Below, in pieces: positions 1-9,388 of a stretch of 64,000 bases of DNA. This stretch comes from Oceanobacillus sp. HTM 045 (GTDB lineage Bacteria; Pseudomonadota; Alphaproteobacteria; Rhodobacterales; Rhodobacteraceae). The DNA lies in contig WNWL01000007.1 in NCBI GenBank assembly GCA_009733745.1, positions 1-64,000 of the forward strand, written 5' to 3'. The notes under the pieces were generated by a model. The model searched no databases and was not told where the DNA came from. It saw only the letters and a list, made by a program, of their open reading frames with translations. Position 1 is the first letter of the stretch. Every line of letters begins with the position of its first letter. The position numbers were made by a program, and so were the translations under genes.

Positions 1-50
<50 letters not shown>

Positions 51-140
51 GAATCCACATCAGCAACAACGTCCAAACGCGCGCCCCTCTCTGCGTCGGC
101 GATCTGTATCGCAACTCCCGACCGATGTAGGCTGCGGCGG

Positions 141-1202
141 ATGAAGCTGCACCAGGACATCTCCTTCTGCACCTCGGCGGACGGCACCCGGGTCGCCACG
201 GCCGCCTGCGGTTCGGGGCCGGTGCTCCTGCGCGCGGCGCACTGGCTCAGCCATGTCTCCTACGATCTCGACAGCCCGGTCTGGCGGCCCTGGGTCGAGG
301 CGCTGTCGCGTCATCATCGCTACGTCCGCTACGACCCGCGCGGCTGCGGCATGTCGGAGCGGCATTGCACCGACCTGTCGCTCGCGGCGTGGCAGCAGGA
401 CCTGGAGGCGGTCGCGGCGACGATCCGGGAGGAGAGCTTCGCCCTGCTCGGCGTCTCCCAGGGCGGTGCGCTGGCGATCGACTACGCGGTGCGCCACCCC
501 GAGCGCGTCACCCATCTCGTCCTCTTCAACGCCTATGCGCAGGGCACGCGGACACGCGCGCGCAGCGACGACGAGCGGCTGGAGGCGGAGACGCTCGTCA
601 ACTTCGTCCGCATCGGCTGGGGCCGGGAGAACGCGGCCTTCTGCCGGTTCTTCACCAACCTGTTCATCCCCGGCGGCACCGCCGAGCAGCATCGCTGGTG
701 GGGCGATCTCGAACGCGAGACGGCCGCGCCCGAGGTCGCATCGGAGATCCTCCACCAGATGCAGGGGATCGACGTGCTGGACCTCTGCCCGCAGGTCCGG
801 GTGCCGACGCTGGTCGTCTCCTGCCGCGGCGACGCGCGCGTGCCCTTCGAGCAGGGCGCGACGCTTGCCGCGGCGATCTCCGGCGCGCGCTTCGTGCCGC
901 TCGACAGCGCCAACCACGTGCTCCTGCCGGAGGAGCCGGCCTGGGCGGCGTTCCATGCGGAGCTTGCCGCCTTCCTCGGCGATGCCGCGCCCGAGCTGCC
1001 GAAACCCGGGCTGACGGCGGCGGGGCTGACGGCGGCCGAAGCGGAGGTGCTGCGCCTGCTGGCGGAGGGGCTCGACAACCGCTCCATCGCCGACCGGCTC
1101 GGCAAGAGCGAGAAGACCGTGCGCAACCAGGTCTCGGTCGTGCTCTCGAAGCTCGGCGTGCAGAGCCGGGCGCAGGCGATCGTCCGCGCGCTGGGCGACT
1201 GA
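141..1202 (+). CDS. Alpha/beta hydrolase fused to a LuxR-type HTH domain
   Basis: The 353-residue protein has an N-terminal alpha/beta-hydrolase domain (about 20-278) with a nucleophile elbow GVSQGG (Ser106), and Asp231 and His259 placed to complete a catalytic triad. A C-terminal LuxR-type helix-turn-helix follows (about 293-350, starting LTAAEAEVLRLLAEG and containing the SIADRLGKSEKTVRNQV recognition region). Family knowledge says such fusions exist and may act as transcription regulators that sense or hydrolyse a small ligand. The ligand is unknown. It lies 127 bp upstream of a methyltransferase gene in the same direction, which could be its target. This is cytosolic, with no signal peptide. 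Confidence 0.85.
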   Translation: MKLHQDISFCTSADGTRVATAACGSGPVLLRAAHWLSHVSYDLDSPVWRPWVEALSRHHRYVRYDPRGCGMSERHCTDLSLAAWQQDLEAVAATIREESFALLGVSQGGALAIDYAVRHPERVTHLVLFNAYAQGTRTRARSDDERLEAETLVNFVRIGWGRENAAFCRFFTNLFIPGGTAEQHRWWGDLERETAAPEVASEILHQMQGIDVLDLCPQVRVPTLVVSCRGDARVPFEQGATLAAAISGARFVPLDSANHVLLPEEPAWAAFHAELAAFLGDAAPELPKPGLTAAGLTAAEAEVLRLLAEGLDNRSIADRLGKSEKTVRNQVSVVLSKLGVQSRAQAIVRALGD

Positions 1203-1329
1203 CGGGCGATCCGGGACATCCGGCCCATCTCATTCAGGCGCGGCGTGGGACGTCCGCCTCATGCGGCCTTGCGCAGGAGAGATCAGGATTTCCTCATGCG
1301 GCGATCAGGCCGCGAGAGGAGGATCTCAC

Positions 1330-2373
1330 ATGCCACTCGACGAAACCCGGCTCAACGCCTTCATCGGACAGGTGCTCGGCGATCTCGGCGGCGCAGTCAG
1401 CGTGCCGCTGGTCCGCATCGGCGACGCCCTCGGCCTCTACACCACCCTCGACCGCATCGGCCCCTCGACGCCGGACGAGCTCGCCGCGGCGGCCGGCTGC
1501 AGCGCCCGCTACGTGCGCGAATGGCTCTCCGCGCAGGCGGCCTCGGGCTATGTCACGCACGAGGCGGGCAGGTTCTCGCTCTCGCCCGAGCAGGCCTTCG
1601 TCTTCGCCACGCCCGACAGCCCGGCGAGCCTGATCGGCGCCTTCGACACCGCCGCGGCGATGGTCGAGAACCAGACCAAGGTGCAGGCCGCGTTCAGGAC
1701 CGGCAAGGGCGTGGCCTGGGGCGACCAGGCGGGCTGCCTGTTCTGCTCCGTCGCGCGGATGTTCCGGCCCGGCTATGTCAACGCGCTGGTGCAGCAATGG
1801 CTGCCGGCGCTCGACGGCGTGACGGACCTGCTCGCCGCCGGCGCGACGGTGGCCGATATCGGCTGCGGCCACGGGGTCTCGACCATCCTTATGGCGCAGG
1901 CGTTCCCGAACTCCACCTTCGTCGGCTACGACTTCCACCCCGGCTCGATCGCCGCGGCGACGGCCCATGCCACCGCGCACGGGGTCACGAACGTGCGCTT
2001 CGAGGTCGGCCGGGCGCAGGACTTTCCCGGCAGCTACGACTTCGTCACCTGCTTCGACTGCCTGCACGACATGGGCGACCCGGAGGCGGCGGCGGCGCAT
2101 ATCCGCAAGGCGCTCAGGCCCGGCGGGCGCTGGATGGTGGTGGAGCCCAATGCCGGCGACCGGCTGGAGGACAACATCAACCCCGTCGGGCGGCTCTACT
2201 ACTCGGCCTCCACCATGATCTGCGTGCCGACCTCGCTGGCGCAGGAGACCGGCGCCGCCCTCGGCGCGCAGGCCGGCGAGGCGCGGATCGCGGAGGTGAT
2301 CCGGTCCGGAGGGTTCGAGAAGGTCCGCCGCGCCGCCGAGACACCCCTGAACATGGTGCTGGAAGCGAGCTGA
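1330..2373 (+). CDS. SAM-dependent methyltransferase with N-terminal winged-helix domain
   Basis: The 347-residue protein begins with a winged-helix-like dimerisation region (about 20-85; STPDELAAAAGCSARYVREW) followed by a class I methyltransferase fold with motif I VADIGCGHGVS and a post-motif acidic GYDFHPGS. This layout is typical of Rv2258c-like class I methyltransferases. The substrate cannot be told. I chose ATG 1330 over the in-frame ATG at 1261 because AGAGGAGG at 1315-1322 is a good ribosome binding site and similarity to the fold begins just after it. It may be controlled by the upstream hydrolase-LuxR protein. Confidence 0.85.
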   Translation: MPLDETRLNAFIGQVLGDLGGAVSVPLVRIGDALGLYTTLDRIGPSTPDELAAAAGCSARYVREWLSAQAASGYVTHEAGRFSLSPEQAFVFATPDSPASLIGAFDTAAAMVENQTKVQAAFRTGKGVAWGDQAGCLFCSVARMFRPGYVNALVQQWLPALDGVTDLLAAGATVADIGCGHGVSTILMAQAFPNSTFVGYDFHPGSIAAATAHATAHGVTNVRFEVGRAQDFPGSYDFVTCFDCLHDMGDPEAAAAHIRKALRPGGRWMVVEPNAGDRLEDNINPVGRLYYSASTMICVPTSLAQETGAALGAQAGEARIAEVIRSGGFEKVRRAAETPLNMVLEAS

Positions 2374-2399
2374 AAGCGCCTGCTGGCGACCCTTCACAA

Positions 2400-2429
2400 G
2401 GCCGGCCCCGGCCGAGACCGGGGCCGGCC
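2400..2429 (+). terminator. Perfect 12-bp hairpin after the methyltransferase gene
   Basis: GGCCGGCCCCGG (2400-2411) and CCGGGGCCGGCC (2418-2429) form a perfect stem with a 6-nt loop, 26 bp after the stop codon. There is no clear T-run, so it could be a weak or Rho-assisted terminator. Confidence 0.5.
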
Positions 2430-2466
2430 GCTTCCGTCTCTCCGATGCCTGCCGTGTCCGGCCGGC

Positions 2467-2520
2467 CATATTATATGCAAAATGATTATAATGTTTCTTA
2501 TATGACCCTAATTATCACCG
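2467..2520 (+). promoter_or_regulatory. AT-rich palindromic patch upstream of the cupin gene
   Basis: In a very GC-rich neighbourhood, this stretch is mostly A and T and holds CATATtATATG (2467-2477) and the palindrome ATTATAAT (2485-2492). It ends about 70 bp before the cupin start. The position suits a promoter with an operator. The regulator is not identifiable from sequence alone. Confidence 0.4.
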
Positions 2521-2589
2521 GAACTCCAATCCGTATCTTCCCCGTGTTCCTCCGTTGCAATCCCCTCCCCGCACAGGAGAAGGCACACC

Positions 2590-3480
2590 ATGATCATCCG
2601 AACGATGCTGCCGGTCCTCGCGGTCGGCATGGCGCTGTGCGCGGCCCCGGCGATGGCCGAACAGGCCGCCGCCGAGCCGACCACTGCCGAACCGACCGCC
2701 GCCGAACCGACCGTTGAGGTCGTCCCGCGCGCCGATATCGAGTTCATCCCGCTCAACCCCGCCCGCGGCGATGCCAGCCCGCAGGCCGGCGTGCTGTGGG
2801 GCGATATCCGCGAGGATGTTCCCAGCGGCGCGCTGCTCACCTTCGCCCCGGGCTTCGCCTCGCCGCCGCATATCCACAACATCACCTACCGCGCCGTGGT
2901 GATCGGCGGGTCCGTCCACAACGACGACCCCGACGCGGCGGACCTGTGGATGGGCCCCGGCTCGTTCTGGGTGCAGCCGGCGGGCGAGGTGCACATCACC
3001 GCGGCCGGGCCGGAGGGCGCGACGGCATTCCTCGAAATCCTGTCCGGCCCCTACCTGGTGCAGCCGATCGGCCGGGCCTTCAGCAACGGCGAACTGCCGC
3101 TGAACGTCGACGCGGGCAACGTCGTCTGGCTCGACGCCTCCGACGTCGAGTGGGTCGACCATGGCGCGGCGTCCTCCGGGCCGAAGATGGCCTTTCTCTG
3201 GGGCTCGCCGGAGGACGGCGCGCTGAACGGCACCTTCCTGAAGCTGCCCGCCGGGTTCACCGGCGACCTCGCCACCGGCGGGGTGGAGCTGAAGGCCGTG
3301 GCCGTCGCGGGCGAACTGACCCACGCGGCAGGCAGCCTCTCGCCGCCGACCGTGCTGGAGGCCGGCAGCTATTTCGGCTCCGGGGGCGAGGTGTCGCACC
3401 GCCTCGCCTGCGCGCCGGGCGCAGACTGCGTCCTCTACGTCCGGGCCGCGGGCAAGTACCTCGTGACCGGCGCCAACTGA
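2590..3480 (+). CDS. Secreted cupin-domain protein (DUF4437-like)
   Basis: The 296-residue protein has a clear Sec signal peptide ([23 protein letters not shown], positively charged start, hydrophobic core, AMA cleavage site). A short low-complexity linker with repeated AEPT units (about 24-44) follows. The rest resembles a two-part cupin barrel: [26 protein letters not shown] and PAGEVHIT carry histidines suited to metal binding, and a second half (about 190-290) repeats the pattern. The role is unknown; it probably binds a metal or small molecule in the periplasm. The ATG at 2590 has AGGAGAAGGC in front of it. Confidence 0.8.
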   Translation: MIIRTMLPVLAVGMALCAAPAMAEQAAAEPTTAEPTAAEPTVEVVPRADIEFIPLNPARGDASPQAGVLWGDIREDVPSGALLTFAPGFASPPHIHNITYRAVVIGGSVHNDDPDAADLWMGPGSFWVQPAGEVHITAAGPEGATAFLEILSGPYLVQPIGRAFSNGELPLNVDAGNVVWLDASDVEWVDHGAASSGPKMAFLWGSPEDGALNGTFLKLPAGFTGDLATGGVELKAVAVAGELTHAAGSLSPPTVLEAGSYFGSGGEVSHRLACAPGADCVLYVRAAGKYLVTGAN

Positions 3481-3497
3481 TCCGGCGCGCGAAACAG

Positions 3498-3518
3498 GGC
3501 GGCGGGGCCTCCGCCGCC
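3498..3518 (+). terminator. Hairpin after the cupin gene
   Basis: GGCGGCGG (3498-3505) pairs perfectly with CCGCCGCC (3511-3518) across a 5-nt loop, 17 bp after the cupin stop. It has no T-run. Confidence 0.4.
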
Positions 3519-3623
3519 TACCCACCGCCGCCCGCGACAAGAATGCCCGCCCCTCCCCATCGCGGGCTGGCGCGCACCCGTCTCTCCCCATAGATTCGCA
3601 CTGCGAAACCGGGGGCACGGCAG

Positions 3624-4652
3624 ATGCGCAGCACCAAGACCATCCACACCATCTCCGCCCATGCGGAGGGCGAGGTCGGCGACGTGATCGTCGGCGGCGT
3701 CGCACCGCCGCCCGGCGACACGGTCTGGGAGCAGAGCCGCTGGATCGCCCGCGACGGCGGGCTGCGCGACTTCATGCTCAACGAGCCCCGCGGCGGCGTC
3801 TTCCGGCATGTGAACCTCCTCGTGCCGCCAAAACACCCCGAGGCCGACGCCGCCTTCATCATCATGGAACCGGAGGACACGCCGCCGATGTCCGGCTCCA
3901 ACTCGATCTGCGTCTCCACCGTGCTGCTCGACGCCGGCATCCTGCCGATGACGGAGCCCGAGACCCGCCTCACGCTGGAGGCCCCGGGCGGCCTCGTCCG
4001 CGTGCGCGCGGAGTGCCGCGGCGGCAAGGCGGAGCGCATCTTCGTCGAGAACCTGCCCAGCTTCGCCGCCCGCCTCGACGCCCCGCTGGAGGTGGAAGGC
4101 CACGGCACGCTCACCGTCGATACCGCCTATGGCGGCGACAGCTTCGTGATCGTCGACGCCGCCGCGCTCGGCTTCGCCCTCGTCCCGGAGGAGGCGCGCG
4201 AGATCGCCCGCCTCGGCGTGCGCATCACCGCGGCGGCGGAGGCGCAGATCGGCTTCGAGCACCCGGAAAACCCCGACTGGCGGCATTTCTCCTTCTGCCT
4301 CTTCGCCGGTCCGGTGGAGGAAGGGCCGGAGGGCCTGCGCGCCCGCTCCGCCGTGGCGATCCGCCCCGGCAAGGTCGACCGCTCCCCCACCGGCACCGCG
4401 CTCTCGGCCCGTATGGCGGTGCTGCACGCGCGCGGGCGGATGCACGCGGGCGACCGGCTGACCGCCGTCTCGCTGATCGGCTCGGAGTTCCACGGCCGCA
4501 TCCTCGGCGAGACGCAGGCGGGCCCCCTGCCCGCGATCCGGCCCGAGATTTCCGGGCGCGGCTGGATCACCGGCATGCACGAGCACATGCTCGACCCGTC
4601 CGACCCCTGGCCGGGAGGCTACCGCCTCTCCGACACCTGGGGCGCGGGCTGA
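3624..4652 (+). CDS. Proline racemase-fold protein (trans-3-hydroxyproline dehydratase-like), Ser/Thr variant
   Basis: The 342-residue protein is full length for the proline racemase/4-hydroxyproline epimerase/trans-3-hydroxy-L-proline dehydratase family. The region of the first catalytic cysteine reads PMSGSNS, giving Ser90. The region of the second reads DRSPTGTA, giving Thr256. Racemases and epimerases of the family use two cysteines, and dehydratases replace the second with Thr. A Ser/Thr pair therefore argues against racemase activity and for a dehydratase or another reaction. The gene is 22 bp upstream of an iron alcohol dehydrogenase in the same direction, so they probably form a small catabolic operon. 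The substrate is not known. Confidence 0.8.
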   Translation: MRSTKTIHTISAHAEGEVGDVIVGGVAPPPGDTVWEQSRWIARDGGLRDFMLNEPRGGVFRHVNLLVPPKHPEADAAFIIMEPEDTPPMSGSNSICVSTVLLDAGILPMTEPETRLTLEAPGGLVRVRAECRGGKAERIFVENLPSFAARLDAPLEVEGHGTLTVDTAYGGDSFVIVDAAALGFALVPEEAREIARLGVRITAAAEAQIGFEHPENPDWRHFSFCLFAGPVEEGPEGLRARSAVAIRPGKVDRSPTGTALSARMAVLHARGRMHAGDRLTAVSLIGSEFHGRILGETQAGPLPAIRPEISGRGWITGMHEHMLDPSDPWPGGYRLSDTWGAG

Positions 4653-4674
4653 ACCCAATCCGAATGGACAGACC

Positions 4675-5841
4675 ATGAACTTCCGCGACCCCGCCGACTG
4701 GACCTTCCCCGTGCCGATCGCCTACGGCCCCGGCCGCCTCGGCGAGATCGGCGCCGCCTGCACGCGCGCCGGCATGTCCCGCCCGCTCGTCGTGACCGAC
4801 CGGGGCAGCGCCGCCCTGCCCTTCATCGCCACCATCCGCCGCGCGCTGGCGGCGTCCGGCCTGTCGTCGGAGGTGTTCTCGGCCATCTCGCCCAACCCGC
4901 GCGACACCGAGATCGCCGCGGGCCGCGAGGCCTACCGCGCCGGCGGGCATGACGGCATCCTCGCGGTCGGCGGCGGCAGCGGGCTCGACGGCGCCAAGGC
5001 GGTCTGCCTGACCGCGGCGAACGAGATCGACCTCTGGTCGTTCGACTTCGACCTGCCCGCGCCGGACATGACCGGCCAGCCGCCCTTCCCGCCGCTCGTC
5101 ACCGTGCCGACCACCTCCGGCACCGGGGCGGAGACCGAGAGCACGGCGATGATCACCCATACCGGCCGGGGCATGAAGCTCTGCGTCTGGCACCCGCAGC
5201 TCAAGCCCGCGCTCTGCCTGCTGGACCCGGAGGTCACGCTCGCCCTGCCCCGCAACCTCACCGCATGGACCGGCTGCGACGCGCTCACCCACGCCATCGA
5301 GGCGTACAGCGTGCCCGCCTTCCACCCGATGTGCGACGGCATCGCGCTCGAGGCGCTCGGCATGATCGCCCGCGCCCTGCCCCGCGCGGTCGCGGCGCCG
5401 GACGACATCGACGCCCGCGCGGCGATGATGGTCGGCTCCTGCCTCGCCGGGGTCTCCTTCCTCAAGGGGCTCGGGCTGGTGCACGCGATCAGCCACATGG
5501 TCGGCGCGGAATTCGACACCCATCATGGCCTGACCAACGCGATCCTCCTGCCCGGCGTGCTCGACTTCAACGGCCCGTCGTTGGGCGACAAGGCCGCGGC
5601 CATGGCACGGGCGATGGGCGCGGAGGAGGCAAGCGCCCCCGGCCTCCGCAAAGCCGTCGCCGGCCTGCTCGACCGGCTGGAGATCCCCCGCACGCTGGCG
5701 GAGATCGGCGTCACCGAGGACCGGGCCGAGGCGATCGCCGCCAAGGCGATCCGGGACGTCGCGGCGAGCACGAATCCGCGCCCCGCGACCGTCGCGGAGA
5801 TCGGCACGATCCTGCGTACTGCCATCACCTCGGGCCGCTGA
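4675..5841 (+). CDS. Iron-containing alcohol dehydrogenase
   Basis: The 388-residue protein is a standard group III (iron-dependent) alcohol dehydrogenase. It has the NAD-binding glycine motif GGGSGLDGAK (99-108), the TTSGTGAE segment, and metal-ligand regions GCDALTHAIEAY and LVHAISHMVGAEFDTHHG, which supply the Asp and three His ligands. The substrate class cannot be told; members act on lactaldehyde, butanol, hydroxyacids and others. It follows the proline-racemase-fold gene closely and is likely co-transcribed. The 237-bp gap downstream leads into a convergent CoA-transferase gene and holds palindromic repeats. Confidence 0.9.
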   Translation: MNFRDPADWTFPVPIAYGPGRLGEIGAACTRAGMSRPLVVTDRGSAALPFIATIRRALAASGLSSEVFSAISPNPRDTEIAAGREAYRAGGHDGILAVGGGSGLDGAKAVCLTAANEIDLWSFDFDLPAPDMTGQPPFPPLVTVPTTSGTGAETESTAMITHTGRGMKLCVWHPQLKPALCLLDPEVTLALPRNLTAWTGCDALTHAIEAYSVPAFHPMCDGIALEALGMIARALPRAVAAPDDIDARAAMMVGSCLAGVSFLKGLGLVHAISHMVGAEFDTHHGLTNAILLPGVLDFNGPSLGDKAAAMARAMGAEEASAPGLRKAVAGLLDRLEIPRTLAEIGVTEDRAEAIAAKAIRDVAASTNPRPATVAEIGTILRTAITSGR

Positions 5842-5906
5842 GCGCAAAGCCCCGAGAATCCGCCATTTCACGGCTGGCGGTGAATCGCGGCGCCTTTCGG
5901 GAACGG

Positions 5907-5966
5907 GGTGACAAACTGGTGTCACCGGCCCGTCACCCGCAGGGCGCAGCATGTCACGCGGTGACA
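5907..5966. repeat. Cluster of GTGACA/TGTCAC palindromes
   Basis: GGTGACA (5907-5913) and TGTCACC (5920-5926) form a perfect 7-bp inverted repeat around 6 nt. TGTCAC (5952-5957) and GTGACA (5961-5966) form a second one around 3 nt. The cluster sits between convergent genes, so it is an unusual place for a promoter. A similar cluster lies at 21003-21081. Confidence 0.5.
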
Positions 5967-6078
5967 AGCTGTCCGGAAGTGGACGCCCCGCCCCCGGTGA
6001 ACATGACGGACATCTTCCCCGGGCGAAGTCCCCGAACGCCCTCCGAAGGCGTCCCCGGAACCGTCCCCGGAGGCCCGG

Positions 6079-7221
6079 TCAGTCGTCCAGTTCGGCCAGC
6101 ACTTCCGCCGTGTGCTCGCCCAGCGCGGGCGAGGGGCGGTCCAGCGACAGCGCGCCGTCGCCGAAGCGGATCGGCGTGCGCACGCCGGAGACGCCGTCAT
6201 AGTCCACCCGCATGCCCCGGTGGATGAACTGCGGGTCGGCGAACACGTCCGCCACCGTGTTGATCGGCCCGGCGGGAACCACGGCGGCCTCCAGCGCCGC
6301 CAGCAGCCCGTCGCGGGTGAAGCGCAGGCAGGCTTCCGACACCGCGCCCACCACGTCGTCGCGGTGCGCGACCCGCGCGGCGTTGGTGGCATAGCGCGGG
6401 TCGTCGGCCATCCCCTCCAGCCCCAGCACGCCGCAGAGGCGGCGGAACTGGCCGTCATTGCCGCAGGCGATGATCAGGTGCCCGTCGGAAGTTTCGAAGG
6501 CCTGGTAAGGGGTTATCGACGGGTGCGCGGTGCCCGCCCGCTTCGGCGAGGCGCCGGTGGCGAGGAAGTTCATCGCCTGGTTCGCCAGCACGCCGGTCAT
6601 GCAGTCGAACAGCGCCATGTCGATATGCTGCCCCCTGCCCGTCTGCTCGCGCCGGGCCAGCGCCGCCTGCACCGCGATCACGCCGTAGAGCCCGGTGAAG
6701 ATGTCGGCGAAGGCCACGCCGATCTTCTGCGGGCCGCCATCGGCCGGGCCGGTCAGGTCCATGATCCCGCCCATCGCCTGGATCATCACGTCGTAGCCGG
6801 CCCGGCTGGCATAGGGCCCGTCCTGCCCGAATCCGGTGACGGAGACGTAGATCAGGCGCGGGTTGATCTCGGCCAGCGAGGGGTAGTCGAGGCCGTATTT
6901 CGCCAGCCCGCCCAGCTTGAAATTCTCGATCAGCACGTCCGAGCGGGCGGCCAGCTTGCGCACCACCGCCCTGCCCTCCTCCTCGCGGAAATCGGCGGTG
7001 ACAGAGCGCTTGCCCCGGTTGCAGCAATGGAAATAGGCCGCCGTACTCTCGCCGCCGCGCTCGATGAAGGGCGGGCCCCAGCCGCGGGTGTCATCCCCGC
7101 CCGGCGCCTCCACCTTCACCACGTCGGCCCCGAGATCGGCCAGCGTCTGCCCGATCCACGGTCCCGCGAGAATCCGCGCAAGCTCCACCACGCGGAGCCC
7201 CTTCAACGGTGCGTCGGCCAT
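6079..7221 (-). CDS. CaiB/BaiF family CoA-transferase (class III)
   Basis: The 380-residue protein is full length for family III CoA-transferases. It begins with the typical LKGLRVVELARILAGPWIGQTLADLGADVVKVE region, and Asp173 in the ADIFTGLYG segment matches the catalytic aspartate that forms the acyl-anhydride intermediate. It moves CoA between carboxylic acids; the acid pair is not predictable (formyl-CoA/oxalate and itaconate transferases belong here). It is cytosolic. It is transcribed towards the iron alcohol dehydrogenase. The next gene upstream is an unrelated phosphatase-fold protein. Confidence 0.9.
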   Translation of the reverse strand: MADAPLKGLRVVELARILAGPWIGQTLADLGADVVKVEAPGGDDTRGWGPPFIERGGESTAAYFHCCNRGKRSVTADFREEEGRAVVRKLAARSDVLIENFKLGGLAKYGLDYPSLAEINPRLIYVSVTGFGQDGPYASRAGYDVMIQAMGGIMDLTGPADGGPQKIGVAFADIFTGLYGVIAVQAALARREQTGRGQHIDMALFDCMTGVLANQAMNFLATGASPKRAGTAHPSITPYQAFETSDGHLIIACGNDGQFRRLCGVLGLEGMADDPRYATNAARVAHRDDVVGAVSEACLRFTRDGLLAALEAAVVPAGPINTVADVFADPQFIHRGMRVDYDGVSGVRTPIRFGDGALSLDRPSPALGEHTAEVLAELDD

Positions 7222-7293
7222 GCTGCCCCCCGGTTCGATCAGGCTGCACGGAACACACTGCGAAGGGGCGCGTCAACCGCGGCCTTCGGGGCG

Positions 7294-8289
7294 TCAGTGC
7301 CTCACGGGGCTCGACGATCTCCGGCGGCGCGCCTTCAGTTCCTTCCTGACCGTCTGTTCGGAGGGCGGCGCATTGTCCCGCGCGTAGAGCTCCAGGGCCA
7401 GTTGCAGGAACTCCAGCTCCTCCTCCTGCTCGTCGAGCAGGCCGATGGGGCGGTTGCGCCGCTTGCGCTCCGCCAGCGTCTTCTCCCGCGCGATCACCGC
7501 GTTGATGTCCGCGAGATCGACCTCGGTGACGCGCTTGCGCGCCTTCTTCGCCGGCGCGCCCGGCCCGCCGAGGTCGATATAGATCGGGATGTGATCGGGC
7601 TTGTCGATCAGGTCCCAGTCGAACTGCAGGTCGACCGCACCGCCGAGCCGGTCTTTCGGGTTCATCGCGCCGTACTGGTGGCCCGGATCGGTCTGGAGGA
7701 TCCGCCCGCACCTGCCGACGGTCCCGGACTTCACCCAGATCTTGTCGAGCGGCGATCCCATGCCGTGATCGGAGGTCGGCGAGGCGAGGCTGAGGTCGTA
7801 TCCGTTCTTCGCCGCGGAGCGCGAGTTCGAGTCGGCATAGGTGTTGATGTCGCCGAGCACGATGTCGGGCTTGACCGGCATCTTGCCGATCTCCGCGAAC
7901 ACCGTGTCGCGAAACACCGGCGCGTCGCCCTGGTTGTTCTTGTAGGGCGCGTGGAAGGTGACGATCCTGACGCTCTTGCCCGGTGTCGCGACGTCGACCA
8001 CGATATAGTTCGCCTCGGACCCCGTATCGCGCACGTCAACATTGATCGGGTATTTCGATCCGACCACGATCATGTCGTTCCGGAACTCGGGCCGCGCGGC
8101 CGGAACGGTCTCGAAGATGTAGCTGTTCGCGTTCCGCGCCGAGGCCTTCGAGCTGTAGAGGCTCGTCGGCGCTTCCAGCACGATCATGACGTCGGCCTCG
8201 AACCTGGTCTCGAAGTCCTTCAGGACCTTGGTCGCGTTCCGCAGGGCCCCGTATCCGATGCCCTGCATGTTCCAGCACACGATGCGCAT
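7294..8289 (-). CDS. Endonuclease/exonuclease/phosphatase-fold protein
   Basis: The 331-residue protein begins MRIVCWNMQGIG, the first strand of the EEP (DNase I-like) fold with its metal-binding Asn. It carries later motifs IVLGDINTYAD (catalytic Asp/Asn) and SDHGMGSP (general-base Asp-His). The last 90 residues are charged and helical (KKARKRVTEVD to the end), which is not part of the EEP core. The substrate could be nucleic acid, a phosphoester or a lipid. The start at 8289 has a GGGGGGGAG ribosome binding site; an alternative ATG at 8322 would add 11 residues. No export signal is visible. Confidence 0.75.
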   Translation of the reverse strand: MRIVCWNMQGIGYGALRNATKVLKDFETRFEADVMIVLEAPTSLYSSKASARNANSYIFETVPAARPEFRNDMIVVGSKYPINVDVRDTGSEANYIVVDVATPGKSVRIVTFHAPYKNNQGDAPVFRDTVFAEIGKMPVKPDIVLGDINTYADSNSRSAAKNGYDLSLASPTSDHGMGSPLDKIWVKSGTVGRCGRILQTDPGHQYGAMNPKDRLGGAVDLQFDWDLIDKPDHIPIYIDLGGPGAPAKKARKRVTEVDLADINAVIAREKTLAERKRRNRPIGLLDEQEEELEFLQLALELYARDNAPPSEQTVRKELKARRRRSSSPVRH

Positions 8290-8384
8290 GCTCCCCCCCT
8301 CGATTGATTGCGCCTTGCTCATCTCTCGCGAGAGCTTAGCACAACCGGGAGGGGTAGACGACGCCGCGGGACCGCGGCGGGGCC

Positions 8385-9197
8385 TCAATCGACGAAGGCG
8401 CGCTCGACGACGAAGGTGCCGGGCTCGCTGTTCGAGCCCTCGACCAGGCCGAACTTCTCCAGGATCGCCTTGGTGTCCTTCAGCATCGCCATCGAGCCGC
8501 AGATCATGCCGCGGTCTTCCTCCGGCGAGATCGGGTCCACGCCCAGGTCCCTGAAAAGCTGGCCGTTTTCCATCGCGTCGGTGATCCGCCAGGAGCGCGG
8601 ATAGGGCTCGCGGGTGACGGTGGTGTAGTGCACCAGCCGGTCGGAGAACTCGCCCACCAGCGGGTCCTCGCGGAAGGCGGCGACCAGCTCCTCGCCGTAT
8701 TTCAGCTCCGCCACCTCGCGGCAGGTATGGCAGAGGATGACCTGCTCGAACTTCTCGTAGGTCTCCGGGTCGCGGATCAGCGACGCGAAGGGCGCGATGC
8801 CGGTGCCGGTGGCGAACATGTAGACCCGCTTGCCCGGCAGCAGCGCGTCGTTGACCAGCGTGCCGGTCGGCTTCTTGCGCATCAGCACCGTGTCGCCGGG
8901 CCGGATCTTCTGCAAATGCTCGGTCAGCGGACCGCCCGGCACCTTGATCGAGAAGAACTCCAGCTCCTCGTCCCAGGCCGGCGAGGCGATCGAGTAGGCG
9001 CGGTAGACCGGCTTCTCCGCGTTCGGCAGGCCGATCATCACGAACTCGCCCGAGCGGAAGCGGAAGCTCGCCGGGCGCGTCATGCGGAACTTGAACAGCC
9101 GGTCGGTGTAGTGCTTCACCTCGGTCACGGTTTCCGCGAAGACGCCCGACGGGATCGGGAAAGCCGCCTCGGGAGCGGCGGATGCAGCTTCGGCCAT
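8385..9197 (-). CDS. fpr: Ferredoxin (flavodoxin)-NADP reductase
   Basis: The 270-residue protein is a bacterial subclass of plant-type FNR. The FAD-binding motif RAYSIAS begins near residue 66, and the NADP-binding FATGTGIAPF lies at about 129-138. The C-terminus ends in FVVERAFVD, the extended tail seen in Rhodobacter FPR rather than a terminal aromatic. It passes electrons between NADP(H) and ferredoxin or flavodoxin and is usually linked to oxidative stress and iron-sulfur repair. I prefer ATG 9197 because GAGAGGAC precedes it; an in-frame ATG at 9221 would add eight residues. Confidence 0.93.
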   Translation of the reverse strand: MAEAASAAPEAAFPIPSGVFAETVTEVKHYTDRLFKFRMTRPASFRFRSGEFVMIGLPNAEKPVYRAYSIASPAWDEELEFFSIKVPGGPLTEHLQKIRPGDTVLMRKKPTGTLVNDALLPGKRVYMFATGTGIAPFASLIRDPETYEKFEQVILCHTCREVAELKYGEELVAAFREDPLVGEFSDRLVHYTTVTREPYPRSWRITDAMENGQLFRDLGVDPISPEEDRGMICGSMAMLKDTKAILEKFGLVEGSNSEPGTFVVERAFVD

Positions 9198-9388
9198 GTG
9201 TTCGTCCTCTCGGTCGCGCATGATCGTTGGTGTGCAAACGGTATTGCACCCTATCACGGCCATATCTACACTCGCATCACGTTTTCAAGCCCAAACATTG
9301 CCGCAGCGGTGTGAAATATGTGGAAGGCTGGCGCGCGCCCTGCCCTCCTCCTATGCTCCGGCACAATAACGAACGGGGGTATCCGCCA

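Noticed and set aside
7294-9249. A single 651-residue protein joining an FNR-like frame and the EEP-fold protein
   Set aside because: The first part is fpr read in a wrong frame. The EEP protein has its own ribosome binding site and start at 8289.
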